32,095 bases of DNA from Holophagales bacterium UBA2201 (GTDB taxonomy: Bacteria > Acidobacteriota > Thermoanaerobaculia > UBA2201): contig DCUZ01000026.1 in NCBI GenBank assembly GCA_002327305.1, forward strand, positions 15,759 through 47,853, read 5' to 3'. Below the pieces are notes generated by a model, which did not search any database, had not been told where the DNA came from, and was given only the letters and a program-made list of their open reading frames with translations. The number at the start of each line of letters is the position of its first letter. Positions within the stretch are counted from its first letter, which is position 1. Position numbers and translations under genes: made by a program. Shown here piece by piece: positions 7,434 through 14,702 of the stretch.

Positions 7434-8575
7434 GCGATGACCTCTCTTGCCCCGTCTCCTTTGAAGGATCCGCGGCAACGGCGGGCGAGTTCCTCAAAAC
7501 GGGGGGTGGTGTGGTTCAGGAACAGGCGCATGGAATCGCACCAGGCCGGGCCCGGTGGTCCGGCCGACGGAACGAAACGCTGGCGGGGACATCCCCCGTA
7601 ACATTGCCTCAGCCATTCGCAGGAGAGGCACGCGGAGGGGAGGGAGCGTTTCAGCGCAAGGAAATCGCGGCGCACCGGATGTTCCAGCATGGCCTCCCAG
7701 GAATCGCAGGCGATGTTGCCAAGACGCCACTCCGGGGCCATGCAGAAATCGCAGGGGTAGACGCTTCCATCGGCGTCGATCGCCCAGTACGAGCCGCAGG
7801 TATCCCGCAGGGTGCATTCCGGAGAGGGCAGGCCGAGGAAGGTGTGCAGGACGGAGTCGAAAAAGGGGATGGCGGTCTGCGGCGCGGTCCACCACGCGTC
7901 GAACAGATCGCAGAGGAAGCGTCCCCACTGCTCAGGCGTCGGAACGGGGAGGGCGACGGAACGGGGTCGTCCCTCCAGATGGAAGCAGGGGAGGAACTGC
8001 GCCGTCCGGATGCCCATTTTCCTGAAGAAGGCATAGAGGTCGGCGGCTTGGTCGGCCATGGGTCCGGTGACGGCGCAGAGGATATTGAAATCCACGCCGG
8101 CTTCCTGCAGGAGCCGCGCCGCGCGCCGCGCTTCGGCCCAGGAGGGTTTCCCGCTGGTTGTCCGGCGATGACGGTCGTGATTTTCCTCCATTCCATCCAT
8201 GCTCAGTCCGACGATGAAGCGGTACTCCTTCAGGAACCGGGTCCAGGCCGCATCCAGGAGCAGTCCGTTGGTCTGTAAAGCGTTGCAGACGATCTGGCCG
8301 GGGGCGCCGAAACGCCGTTGGGCCGACACTGCAAAGCGGAAAAAGTCCAAGCCCGCCAGGGTGGGCTCACCGCCGCTCCAAACGAAGGTGGTGGAAGGCG
8401 TCCGGAGTTCCATGGCCCGGCAAACGACCGTTTTGAGAAGGGATTCGTCCATCCGGGCGGGGGAGAGGTCCTCCCGCCGATCGGAGGGAGGGGCCGCGTA
8501 GCAATAGGTGCAGGCCAGGTTGCACGCCGCCCCCGCGGGCCGGATCAGGAATGAAGAGGGAGGGGATGAAGGCAT
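7430..8575 (-). CDS. Radical SAM/SPASM anaerobic sulfatase-maturating enzyme
   Basis: 381 residues. The cluster motif CNLACTYCY holds Cys18, Cys22 and Cys25, which bind the SAM-cleaving [4Fe-4S] cluster. WSGGEPTLAG is the SAM-binding GGE motif, and LQTNGLLL and VGLSMDG follow as in anSME proteins. The C-terminal half has the SPASM cysteines for two more clusters (CTLRDTCGSYW, YPCDFCM, CLSCEWLRQCYGGCPR). Enzymes of this family oxidise the active-site Cys or Ser of sulfatases to formylglycine without oxygen. The Cys-type sulfatase lies immediately downstream with a 4-nt overlap, a tight functional pairing. The gene starts 26 nt after the upstream sulfatase-like gene, so all three form one minus-strand operon. 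No clear Shine-Dalgarno precedes ATG 8575. Confidence 0.9.
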   Translation of the reverse strand: MPSSPPSSFLIRPAGAACNLACTYCYAAPPSDRREDLSPARMDESLLKTVVCRAMELRTPSTTFVWSGGEPTLAGLDFFRFAVSAQRRFGAPGQIVCNALQTNGLLLDAAWTRFLKEYRFIVGLSMDGMEENHDRHRRTTSGKPSWAEARRAARLLQEAGVDFNILCAVTGPMADQAADLYAFFRKMGIRTAQFLPCFHLEGRPRSVALPVPTPEQWGRFLCDLFDAWWTAPQTAIPFFDSVLHTFLGLPSPECTLRDTCGSYWAIDADGSVYPCDFCMAPEWRLGNIACDSWEAMLEHPVRRDFLALKRSLPSACLSCEWLRQCYGGCPRQRFVPSAGPPGPAWCDSMRLFLNHTTPRFEELARRCRGSFKGDGAREVIA

Positions 8576-8601
8576 GGGGCTGTTCCGGCCTGATCATCCT
8601 G

Positions 8602-9999
8602 CTATTGGATATATCCCAAGGCCTTGAGGTTCTTGAGGTCCTCCTCTCCCAGGGGACTCTTGTGCGGGGTTTTTTTCAGGGTGATGCCATGTTTCTTGAT
8701 GAACGAGCGAAGCTGGTTTTCCAGCCGCTTGCTCTCCTTCGGATGGGCAGAGTGGATGTCCTTCTGCTCCCGGGGGTCCTGGTCCAGGTTGTAGAGTTCG
8801 TGTTTTCCATCGGATGAGTGGATGAGTTTCCATGGAGCGTCGATCACCGCGATCCGGATGCGGTTGAGGCGCTTTCCGAAGCGCTCGTCGAAAATCAAAT
8901 CCTTGCCTCCGTAGTATTTCTCGCTGATAAACGGATGATTTCCCGGCCTGAAGGGGAAGGATTTGGTCCCCTCGGAGAGGATCGGGTTTGGCAAATGGGA
9001 CAGGATCAAATACGGTATGTCCATTCCGGCGACCGGCGTGGGGTCTTCCCGCCCGGCGGTCTGGCCCGGGGCCTTGATCAGTAGGGGCACGCGGATCACC
9101 TCCTCATACACATCCTTTCCGTGGCCGATCAGCCGGTGCTCGCCGAAAAACTCACCGTGGTCGGCCGTGACCAGGATGACCGTGTTGTCGTACAGATCCC
9201 GCTTTTTGAGCTCTCCGACCAAGGTCAGAAAATGGCGGTCCACGTTGGCCACGGCGGCGTCGTACTGGTCCGTGAGCTTGGCGAGCAATTCCTTGGGGAG
9301 CGGCTGGTCGGTCCCCATGACCCGCTCCTCCAGGGCTTCTATAAGCTCAACGTTGTCGTCAGAAGGAATTCTAAAGGGCAGCCCCGGGACAGGGGTGACA
9401 TTATAGGGGCGATGCGTGTCGATGTAATTGACGCAGACAAAAAAGGGTTGTTTCCGGGGCTGATCGAGCCAGGCCAGGATGGTCGGATTGAGCTTGTCCG
9501 ACCACACGCGATCGGTGACATAGGTCTGGAACCCCTGGTCCAACTGCCAGTATTTCGAAAGGAAGGCGGCGTTGGCGAAGAAGGCGGCCGTGGCGTATCC
9601 CCTTTCCGACAGGAATTCGGCCAGGGTGAGGTAATCGTGATGCAGGGGGTTCACATTGTGTTTCGCTTCATCGAGCCCCATATTGCGCGCCCCGTGCATG
9701 AAGACCGGAAGGCCGGTGAACATGGAGGCGTGGGAGGGGAGGGTCGTCGGAGCGGAGGCGATGGCATTGCGATAGCGGACGGCACTATTCGCGAAGCGGT
9801 CCAGTCCGGGCGTGATAGGCCGTCCATAGCCATTGTGCCCCAGACGGTCGTAGCGCAGGGCATCGAAGATGACCAAAAGGACATTAGGGGGGGATGGGGG
9901 GGGAGGGGCCGGCGCTGCAACGCCAACAGCGACGGGAATAATCGTCGCGAGCAAAAAGCCTGCGCGGATAATGTGCCTTTTCAATATGATCCTTATCAT
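8602..9999 (-). CDS. Sulfatase-like hydrolase with threonine nucleophile
   Basis: Alkaline-phosphatase-superfamily protein of the sulfatase branch. From ATG 9999 the product is 465 residues with a signal peptide (IRAGFLLATIIPVAVGVAA). The N-terminal metal motif is NVLLVIFDALRYD, and TADHGEFFGEH supplies further metal ligands. At the nucleophile site it reads TTLPSHASMFTG, where a formylglycine sulfatase would have C/S-x-P-x-R. Thr86 therefore replaces the modifiable Cys/Ser and His replaces the Arg. The neighbouring maturase should not act on it, so it may be a phosphodiesterase or phosphotransferase rather than a sulfatase. In-frame alternatives at 10083 (GTG), 10047 and 10029 would add up to 28 residues before the signal peptide; none has a good Shine-Dalgarno. 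First gene of the three-gene operon. Confidence 0.82.
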   Translation of the reverse strand: MIRIILKRHIIRAGFLLATIIPVAVGVAAPAPPPPSPPNVLLVIFDALRYDRLGHNGYGRPITPGLDRFANSAVRYRNAIASAPTTLPSHASMFTGLPVFMHGARNMGLDEAKHNVNPLHHDYLTLAEFLSERGYATAAFFANAAFLSKYWQLDQGFQTYVTDRVWSDKLNPTILAWLDQPRKQPFFVCVNYIDTHRPYNVTPVPGLPFRIPSDDNVELIEALEERVMGTDQPLPKELLAKLTDQYDAAVANVDRHFLTLVGELKKRDLYDNTVILVTADHGEFFGEHRLIGHGKDVYEEVIRVPLLIKAPGQTAGREDPTPVAGMDIPYLILSHLPNPILSEGTKSFPFRPGNHPFISEKYYGGKDLIFDERFGKRLNRIRIAVIDAPWKLIHSSDGKHELYNLDQDPREQKDIHSAHPKESKRLENQLRSFIKKHGITLKKTPHKSPLGEEDLKNLKALGYIQ

Positions 10000-10106
10000 G
10001 ACATTTCTATTTCGCAGTGTCGCATCCATATCGATCGAATACGCCATATGACGCTTTAATAATGCCCGAGGTGAGCGGTTCACTCGCAGATGATTGCATC
10101 AATTTA

Positions 10107-10112
10107 ATTATA
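10107..10112 (-). promoter_or_regulatory. Possible -10 box of the sulfatase operon
   Basis: Read on the minus strand this is a perfect TATAAT in an AT-rich stretch (10084-10120) of otherwise GC-rich DNA, about 25 nt upstream of the first possible start. No good -35 hexamer lies at the expected distance, so this is tentative. Confidence 0.3.
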
Positions 10113-10279
10113 TCATGAGTTGAATACTCGCCGGAAATCGCTTATCAAATCAAACTCTCTTAGCACTACAGGTTGCCAACTAACGGAAATGCCGACAGCA
10201 AACAGCAGCACCCGGCAGACCGTTTTGTGGCGGCGGAGCCGGCAAAGCCGACCCCCCCAATACCCCAAGGAGGTATGTT

Positions 10280-11338
10280 ATGAAAAATGTTTTAGCAATC
10301 GGACTGGCCCTTATTTGCGCCGCAACCCTCACCGCTCAGGACATCACCATGATCTTGAGTGAGCGGCCGGTGGATCTCTGCCAACCCCACCAAATCCTGC
10401 AAAATGTCTTTAGCCCCGTCCGCGCGCTGAACCTGTTCGGCGCCCAGGCATGGGCCCTTCATCATCGGCATCAGGTATTCGAGAGCGCCGATAACGATCT
10501 CGCGCTCGGGTATCCGCAGAATGAACCGAATTACGGCTATATGCTCGCGGCCAAAGCCCTTGTCCTGACCGGCGATACGGTGGAAAATTGGGATTTGAAC
10601 AAGACCCGGCACGCCAAATTCGCTTGGCTCTTCGAGCAGAACAGAAGCACGGGGGGGCAGTTCGGTCTGATCGTCGCCGGCGAGGCCTATAGTGAAGGCG
10701 TCGTTTTCGATGACAACACCGGATCGTCTTATCCCCAGGGCACGCAGGGCCATTCCTTCCTCGCGGGGCGAGGCTGTAATGCGACCATGAGCGATGTGAT
10801 CGGCGATTGCGGCGCGGGGCCCAACAAGCCGTGCATCGAAGGCAAACAAACGCAGCAGTCGAGAGGTCATCTGACCGTCGCACTGTATTGGACGCCGCCC
10901 TCCGCCCAAGCCATTCTCTATTCAAGCGATTCCGAAGACACGCAGGCCTACGGGTTTGATTGGACCTCGCGCGCGGATGCACTTCAGGATATGATCCGGG
11001 GTTATGTCGTTTATTACAGGGACGCCGCGATCCCCTATACCGAGGGAGATGCCACGGGCTGGACGGTCATTTCCGATGGGGACTACTTCAGTGTTGATCG
11101 GGGGGATGGCCTGCATTATTCCACCGACACCCGCGCCACCGTCAATGTCCCCGGCAAGCATTCGCGCCAGTATGTGTTCGCCATCGCGCCGGTATTTGAC
11201 GGACAGGCCAGCCAGTGGATGCCGGGAGATGGCGGCTACGATCCCCTTCGTGCGGTGACATTGGCCAAAGTGGTATCCGGATCCAGCGTCGCCACAAGCG
11301 CCCGCGAAGCGATGGCGGTAAGTCCCTCCTCGCTGTAG
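10280..11338 (+). CDS. Secreted protein of unknown function
   Basis: 352 residues. A standard signal peptide MKNVLAIGLALICAATLTAQ precedes the mature protein. I do not recognise a family. The N-terminal half is mixed, with histidines in WALHHRHQ and a cysteine group (GRGCNATMSDVIGDCGAGPNKPC). The C-terminal ~130 residues have beta-strand character resembling a fibronectin-III-like fold (RGYVVYYRDAAIPYT and SRQYVFAIAPVFDG). ATG 10280 is set by a consensus AAGGAGGT at 10267-10274. The gene stands alone, is divergent from the sulfatase operon and ends 31 nt before a strong intrinsic terminator, so it is probably a single, well-expressed unit. Codons are less GC-biased than in its neighbours, which may hint at a different origin. 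Confidence 0.65.
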   Translation: MKNVLAIGLALICAATLTAQDITMILSERPVDLCQPHQILQNVFSPVRALNLFGAQAWALHHRHQVFESADNDLALGYPQNEPNYGYMLAAKALVLTGDTVENWDLNKTRHAKFAWLFEQNRSTGGQFGLIVAGEAYSEGVVFDDNTGSSYPQGTQGHSFLAGRGCNATMSDVIGDCGAGPNKPCIEGKQTQQSRGHLTVALYWTPPSAQAILYSSDSEDTQAYGFDWTSRADALQDMIRGYVVYYRDAAIPYTEGDATGWTVISDGDYFSVDRGDGLHYSTDTRATVNVPGKHSRQYVFAIAPVFDGQASQWMPGDGGYDPLRAVTLAKVVSGSSVATSAREAMAVSPSSL

Positions 11339-11369
11339 CAGTCCGATTCGCTCCCCATCGCGACCGAAG

Positions 11370-11399
11370 CCATCCCCCTCGTGGGGGATGGTTTTTCTT
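11370..11399 (+). terminator. Intrinsic terminator after the secreted protein gene
   Basis: A perfect 9-bp stem CCATCCCCC / GGGGGATGG with a 4-nt loop (11370-11391) is followed by TTTTTCTT. It lies 31 nt after the TAG at 11336-11338. The stem is GC-rich and the U-tract immediate, so this is the clearest rho-independent terminator in the window. The rest of the gap to 11747 holds a nested palindrome and a heptamer array, and nothing else I recognise. Confidence 0.85.
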
Positions 11400-11571
11400 G
11401 TGCGGCGCAGACGCTTGCCGGAAGGGCTTTGCCCAACGTTCGCGCTTTAAACCTACCGCAGCTCCCGCCGCAACCCATTGAAAGCGGGAGAGGGATGCCC
11501 CTCTCCCGTCCCGAGCAGTACATCGGGATTCCACCCTCTCCCCAAGGCGGCGCTCACCCGCGCTCGCCTTA

Positions 11572-11629
11572 ATGCTATTCCTGTTGAAAAATGACACGCT
11601 TAAGCGTGAAAGTTTGTCAGGAATAGCAT
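11572..11629. repeat. Nested palindrome (58 bp)
   Basis: Outer arms ATGCTATTCCTG (11572-11583) and CAGGAATAGCAT (11618-11629) are perfect 12-bp inverted repeats. Centred between them is a perfect 14-nt palindrome CACGCTTAAGCGTG (11595-11608). The inner flanks are AT-rich and do not pair. The structure is that of a REP-like or short non-autonomous element, or a dimeric protein-binding site; no transposase lies nearby. Confidence 0.6.
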
Positions 11630-11681
11630 ATTTCCCTAGGTCTCTCATCCGGATTTTCCTACGGCCTCCAGCAGATAGCGA

Positions 11682-11744
11682 TTGGTGGAAGGCGGATGGC
11701 GGTAAGCGGTGTGCGGAAAGCGGTCCGCGGTCGGCGGATAGCGC
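11682..11744. repeat. Heptamer array, NNNGCGG type
   Basis: Nine units with a strict 7-nt period and a kept G-C/T-GG end: TTGGTGG, AAGGCGG, ATGGCGG, TAAGCGG, TGTGCGG, AAAGCGG, TCCGCGG, TCGGCGG, ATAGCGC. The array stops 4 nt before the last base of the receiver-sigma gene on the minus strand, so it is the 3' flank of that gene. Confidence 0.75.
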
Positions 11745-11747
11745 TGA

Positions 11748-12710
11748 TCACCCCTCCGTCCCCGTGACGAACCGGCGCATCGCCGCCAGCGCCCGGTTCC
11801 GGGTCGGCCCGATGGATCCGATGGGGAGCTTCAGGTGGCGGGCGGTATCGGCATAGGATTGGTCTTTCAGGTACAGCGATTCGATCACCGCGCGTTCCAA
11901 GGGCGTCAAATGGGAGAGAAGCCGGTGGATTTCCAGGTGCAGGCCTGGATCCTCCGCGATGGCGGTCGTTCCGAGATTGGGGGGCAGAGGCCAGGTCCGG
12001 TGCCGGATCCCCTCGCGGCGCCGGCTGCGCGCCAGATTCATCGTCATCCCAACAATGAACGGGCGCAGGCGTCGAACCTTGGAGATCTTAAGCATCAATT
12101 CTATGGAGAGCTCCTGGAATACGTCGCGCGCATCGTCCGCATCCAGGCCATACCATGACCTGGCCACCGAGAGGATCAGCGGACGAAACCCAATCAGGAG
12201 CCGGTCCAGGGCCGAATCGTCGCCCCGCAGATAGGCGCGCTGAAGGTCGGCGGCCAATGCGTCATCCCATGCGGCCTCGCGGTCCGCAATGCCCGGCGCC
12301 GTGGTGCCCATGGGCTTCCGGGCCAGGGTGTCGGCGAGTCCGATCAACACCTCGGGATCCACGGGCTTATGGAAGAACCGGACCCCACCCGAGCGTCGCG
12401 AGCGCAGTTCCATGGCTCCGTCGCCGTAGCCCGACATGACCACGACATGCGCATCCGGGCGGAGCGCCGTTATCCATTCGAGCAGATCGAGGCCTTCGCG
12501 GGCGGTCGAACCCGATAGACAGACATCGGCCACCATGAGGTCCACGGGATGGGCAAGGCAATAGGCGCGGGCGGCGGACTCCGAGAAGCACGCATGCGCC
12601 GGGTGGCCGGCGGCGTTCAGATGGGCTGATAACGCCTCCGCAAGGGCGTGGTCGTCGTCCACGACAAGACAATGCAAGGCCATGGATTCCAAATCAGGCC
12701 GTTTCACCAT
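11748..12710 (-). CDS. Receiver domain-ECF sigma factor fusion (1)
   Basis: 320 residues with two parts. Residues ~12-130 are a CheY-like receiver with acidic pocket VVDDD, phospho-acceptor Asp62 (VADVCLSG), Ser93 (MSGYGDG) and Lys115 (FFHKPVD), all needed for phosphorylation. Residues ~155-318 are an ECF sigma factor: region 2 (DDARDVFQELSIELMLKISKV, then RPFIVGMTMNLARSRRR) and region 4 (LTPLERAVIESLYLKDQSYADTARHL with the recognition helix PIGSIGPTRNRALAAMRR). It should direct RNA polymerase to specific promoters under control of a histidine kinase rather than an anti-sigma factor; none is adjacent. The order is opposite to PhyR, which has its sigma-like domain first and acts as a sigma mimic. 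The gene lies 69 nt downstream of a degenerate receiver gene. A second in-frame Met is at 12683. Confidence 0.85.
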   Translation of the reverse strand: MVKRPDLESMALHCLVVDDDHALAEALSAHLNAAGHPAHACFSESAARAYCLAHPVDLMVADVCLSGSTAREGLDLLEWITALRPDAHVVVMSGYGDGAMELRSRRSGGVRFFHKPVDPEVLIGLADTLARKPMGTTAPGIADREAAWDDALAADLQRAYLRGDDSALDRLLIGFRPLILSVARSWYGLDADDARDVFQELSIELMLKISKVRRLRPFIVGMTMNLARSRRREGIRHRTWPLPPNLGTTAIAEDPGLHLEIHRLLSHLTPLERAVIESLYLKDQSYADTARHLKLPIGSIGPTRNRALAAMRRFVTGTEG

Positions 12711-12717
12711 CGAATTG

Positions 12718-12723
12718 ATTATA
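12718..12723 (-). promoter_or_regulatory. -10 box directly before the receiver-sigma start
   Basis: On the minus strand TATAAT ends 7 nt before ATG 12710, so transcription from it would begin at about the start codon. No convincing -35 is visible. It could give the sigma fusion its own leaderless transcript, apart from read-through from the upstream degenerate receiver gene. Confidence 0.35.
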
Positions 12724-12779
12724 CTCCAAGCCTTCGACGGCAGGGAGGCGCCGGGCCGCCAACCGTGGAAAATTACGGA

Positions 12780-13244
12780 CTACGCCAGGGCCTGGGCCGC
12801 CCTTCCCGCCCCAGCCGGGTTGTTGCAGTCCAGTATGGCGTCGATCTGCAGGCGCAGATCATCCATCCGCATGCACGGACGGGCGAACAGTCGCCTGCCC
12901 TCCCTGAATCCGTAAAAAATCCGGTCCTGGAAATAATAGAGAATGATGGAATAGTATTTCGGCGTGCTGGTCATGTAGGACAGAAAATGCATGAACGCAT
13001 CCCGCGTCAGGGACTGGCTGACGATCACCCCGTGAATCCGCTCCCCCATGTCCATGGCGCGATCTAATCGGCTGACAAGCGAATAGGGGCGGGAGTAGGA
13101 GAGGACCTTGAAAGCGGGGGTGAGATCCAAGCTGAGGCGCGCGCCCAGGGTGGAATCCTCCTCCTCCAGGATCAGGATCCGCGGGGTTTCAAGGTCTTTC
13201 TCGGGGTATTCAACATGGGTGGGTTCCGGCCAATGGCATTTCAT
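12780..13244 (-). CDS. Stand-alone degenerate receiver (pseudo-receiver) protein
   Basis: 154 residues whose secondary-structure order matches a CheY fold: strand ILILEEED with acidic residues, then FKVLSYSR, then HGVIVSQSL, then YYSIILYYF, then RLFARPC, each followed by a helix. At the third strand, where the phospho-acceptor Asp should be, the sequence reads VSQSL, so phosphorylation is not expected. The Lys of the fifth strand is replaced by Arg (ARPC). The family assignment is by fold pattern and context only. A GGAGGTG sits just upstream of ATG 13244. It is the first gene of a minus-strand pair with the receiver-sigma fusion, so it may interact with that protein or with its kinase. Confidence 0.55.
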   Translation of the reverse strand: MKCHWPEPTHVEYPEKDLETPRILILEEEDSTLGARLSLDLTPAFKVLSYSRPYSLVSRLDRAMDMGERIHGVIVSQSLTRDAFMHFLSYMTSTPKYYSIILYYFQDRIFYGFREGRRLFARPCMRMDDLRLQIDAILDCNNPAGAGRAAQALA

Positions 13245-13734
13245 GGGGCACCTCCACAGGGTAGTACCTCCCGTGGCAGATTTGATAGAAACAAGATGGT
13301 CGCCGCCGAGCCGCGCCCTTGATGGGGCATGAATAGGGGCAGATGGGGCTTCGCAGGAACATCGATTGATTATTGCCTATTACTGATCCGGCCACATTTA
13401 GCCGTGCGGTTGAGAGATGCCGGATCAAGTCCGGCATGACACTCCTTATGCTGTCATGCCGGAGCCTGCCCCGGACCGGATCCGGGGAACGTTAGCATCC
13501 CGGGCGCCTTGGCTGTGCAAGCATAATAGTGGGCGCAGCAATTCAGGGAAGTGACACGGCACTACTCCGTCAAACCGGCGTGATCCCCGTTCGGGCATTC
13601 ACGGAACGGGAGGACCCTTCCCGCATCATTCCCGGTGCATCCGTATTTCCCTGTCCGAAGCCGGCGAGCGCGGGTTGTATCAAATCACCTTCCCCGGGCC
13701 ACTATACGGGTGACGACAGAAAAGGAGATATGCC
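13245..13734. other. 490-bp divergent intergenic region between the two receiver-sigma loci
   Basis: This gap must hold the promoters of both the pseudo-receiver/receiver-sigma pair (minus) and the second receiver-sigma/EAL pair (plus). I see the hairpin repeats at 13417-13487 and a clear Shine-Dalgarno (AAAGGAGAT, 13721-13729) for the plus gene, but no confident -35/-10 pair in either direction. Promoters read by non-housekeeping sigma factors would escape this inspection. Short frames here look non-coding. Confidence 0.5.
13417..13487. repeat. Pair of TCCGG hairpin repeats
   Basis: ATGCCGGA and TCCGGCAT (13417-13437) form an 8-bp stem with a 5-nt loop TCAAG. After 31 bp, CCCCGGA and TCCGGGG (13469-13487) form a second 7-bp stem with a 5-nt loop CCGGA. 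Both belong to the same type as the hairpin at 19400-19420 and resemble dispersed intergenic repeats found in many proteobacterial genomes. Confidence 0.6.
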
Positions 13735-14691
13735 ATGACCCCCATTCGTGTATTGGTGATTGACGACGAACAGCCTCTGGCGGACGCCATTGTGGCGTCC
13801 TTGGAGCACGCTGACCGTACGGTGGAGGCGGTGTACGACTCCCGGGAGGCCCAGCGAATGCTGGAAAGCGGGGGGGCGGATATCGTGATCTCCGATCTGA
13901 GATTCCCCGGGGAGGGGGCCCCTGACGGCCTCCAGCTCCTGGATCGGGCGATGGCGGCCCATCCGGAGACGGAATTCATCATGATCACCGGGTACGGAGA
14001 CACGAAGACCGCCTTCGAAGCCAAGCGGTGGGGGGCGCTTCGCTTTTTCCATAAGCCCCTCGATTTGGAACTGCTGAACGACCTGGTCGAATATTTGGAG
14101 ATCAAACTCCGCCGGGGCGATTCAACGGACCTCCGTCTGCCCGATGTCCCCGGCACCATCACGGATACCGAGGCGGCACGGCTTCAGCGGGCCTATCTGG
14201 CCGGGGAGGAGGAGGCGTTAAGCATCCTGCTGACCGGGTATCGCCGTCTGGCGTTCTCCATCGCCACGGGATGGTACGGGCTTTCGTCTGAAGACGCGGA
14301 AGACGTGTACCAGAGCGCCTGCGTGGACTTCATGGTGAAGATCTCCCGCATCCGGAGCCCGCGGCCCTTCATCATCGGCACGGTCATGAACCTCTCCAAG
14401 AAGAATCTGACGAACCGGTGGAAACATGGATCCCAGCATTCCGATTTTTCGGAATACGCCGGGGCCGGCCCCTCAGCCGACCGCGTCATGGCCGAGCAGG
14501 AGAGCCAGGGCGGCCTTCAAAAAGCATTGAATTTCCTGGATCCCCAACAGCGACTGCTGGTCACTCTGCTCTTCGAGCAAGAGGTGCCCTACAAGGAACT
14601 GGCCGAGCGGATGGACATGCCCATCGGGAGCATCGGGCCGACCCGGCAGAAGATCCTCAAGCGCCTGCGGGCGCTCATGAGCGAAAATTGA
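13735..14691 (+). CDS. Receiver domain-ECF sigma factor fusion (2)
   Basis: 318 residues, a paralogue of the fusion at 11748-12710. The receiver (3-125) has VIDDE, acceptor Asp54 (VISDLRFPG), Thr85 (ITGYGD) and Lys107 (FFHKPLD), so it should be phosphorylatable. The ECF part (~148-315) has region 2 (SSEDAEDVYQSACVDFMVKISRI, RPFIIGTVMNLSKK) and region 4 with an identical recognition segment PIGSIGPTR. By eye the sigma parts are about 40-45% identical, so a shared promoter class is plausible. AAAGGAGAT lies 5 nt before the ATG. The gene is divergent from fusion 1 and 11 nt upstream of a receiver-EAL gene, which ties it to c-di-GMP turnover. No anti-sigma gene is adjacent. Confidence 0.87.
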   Translation: MTPIRVLVIDDEQPLADAIVASLEHADRTVEAVYDSREAQRMLESGGADIVISDLRFPGEGAPDGLQLLDRAMAAHPETEFIMITGYGDTKTAFEAKRWGALRFFHKPLDLELLNDLVEYLEIKLRRGDSTDLRLPDVPGTITDTEAARLQRAYLAGEEEALSILLTGYRRLAFSIATGWYGLSSEDAEDVYQSACVDFMVKISRIRSPRPFIIGTVMNLSKKNLTNRWKHGSQHSDFSEYAGAGPSADRVMAEQESQGGLQKALNFLDPQQRLLVTLLFEQEVPYKELAERMDMPIGSIGPTRQKILKRLRALMSEN

Positions 14692-14702
14692 GCGCTCTCC
14701 CC

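Noticed and set aside
11748..14691. PhyR-type general stress response regulator
   Set aside because: PhyR has its sigma-like domain first and the receiver last, and comes with NepR and EcfG; here the receiver is first, the sigma domains look complete and no NepR-like gene is present.
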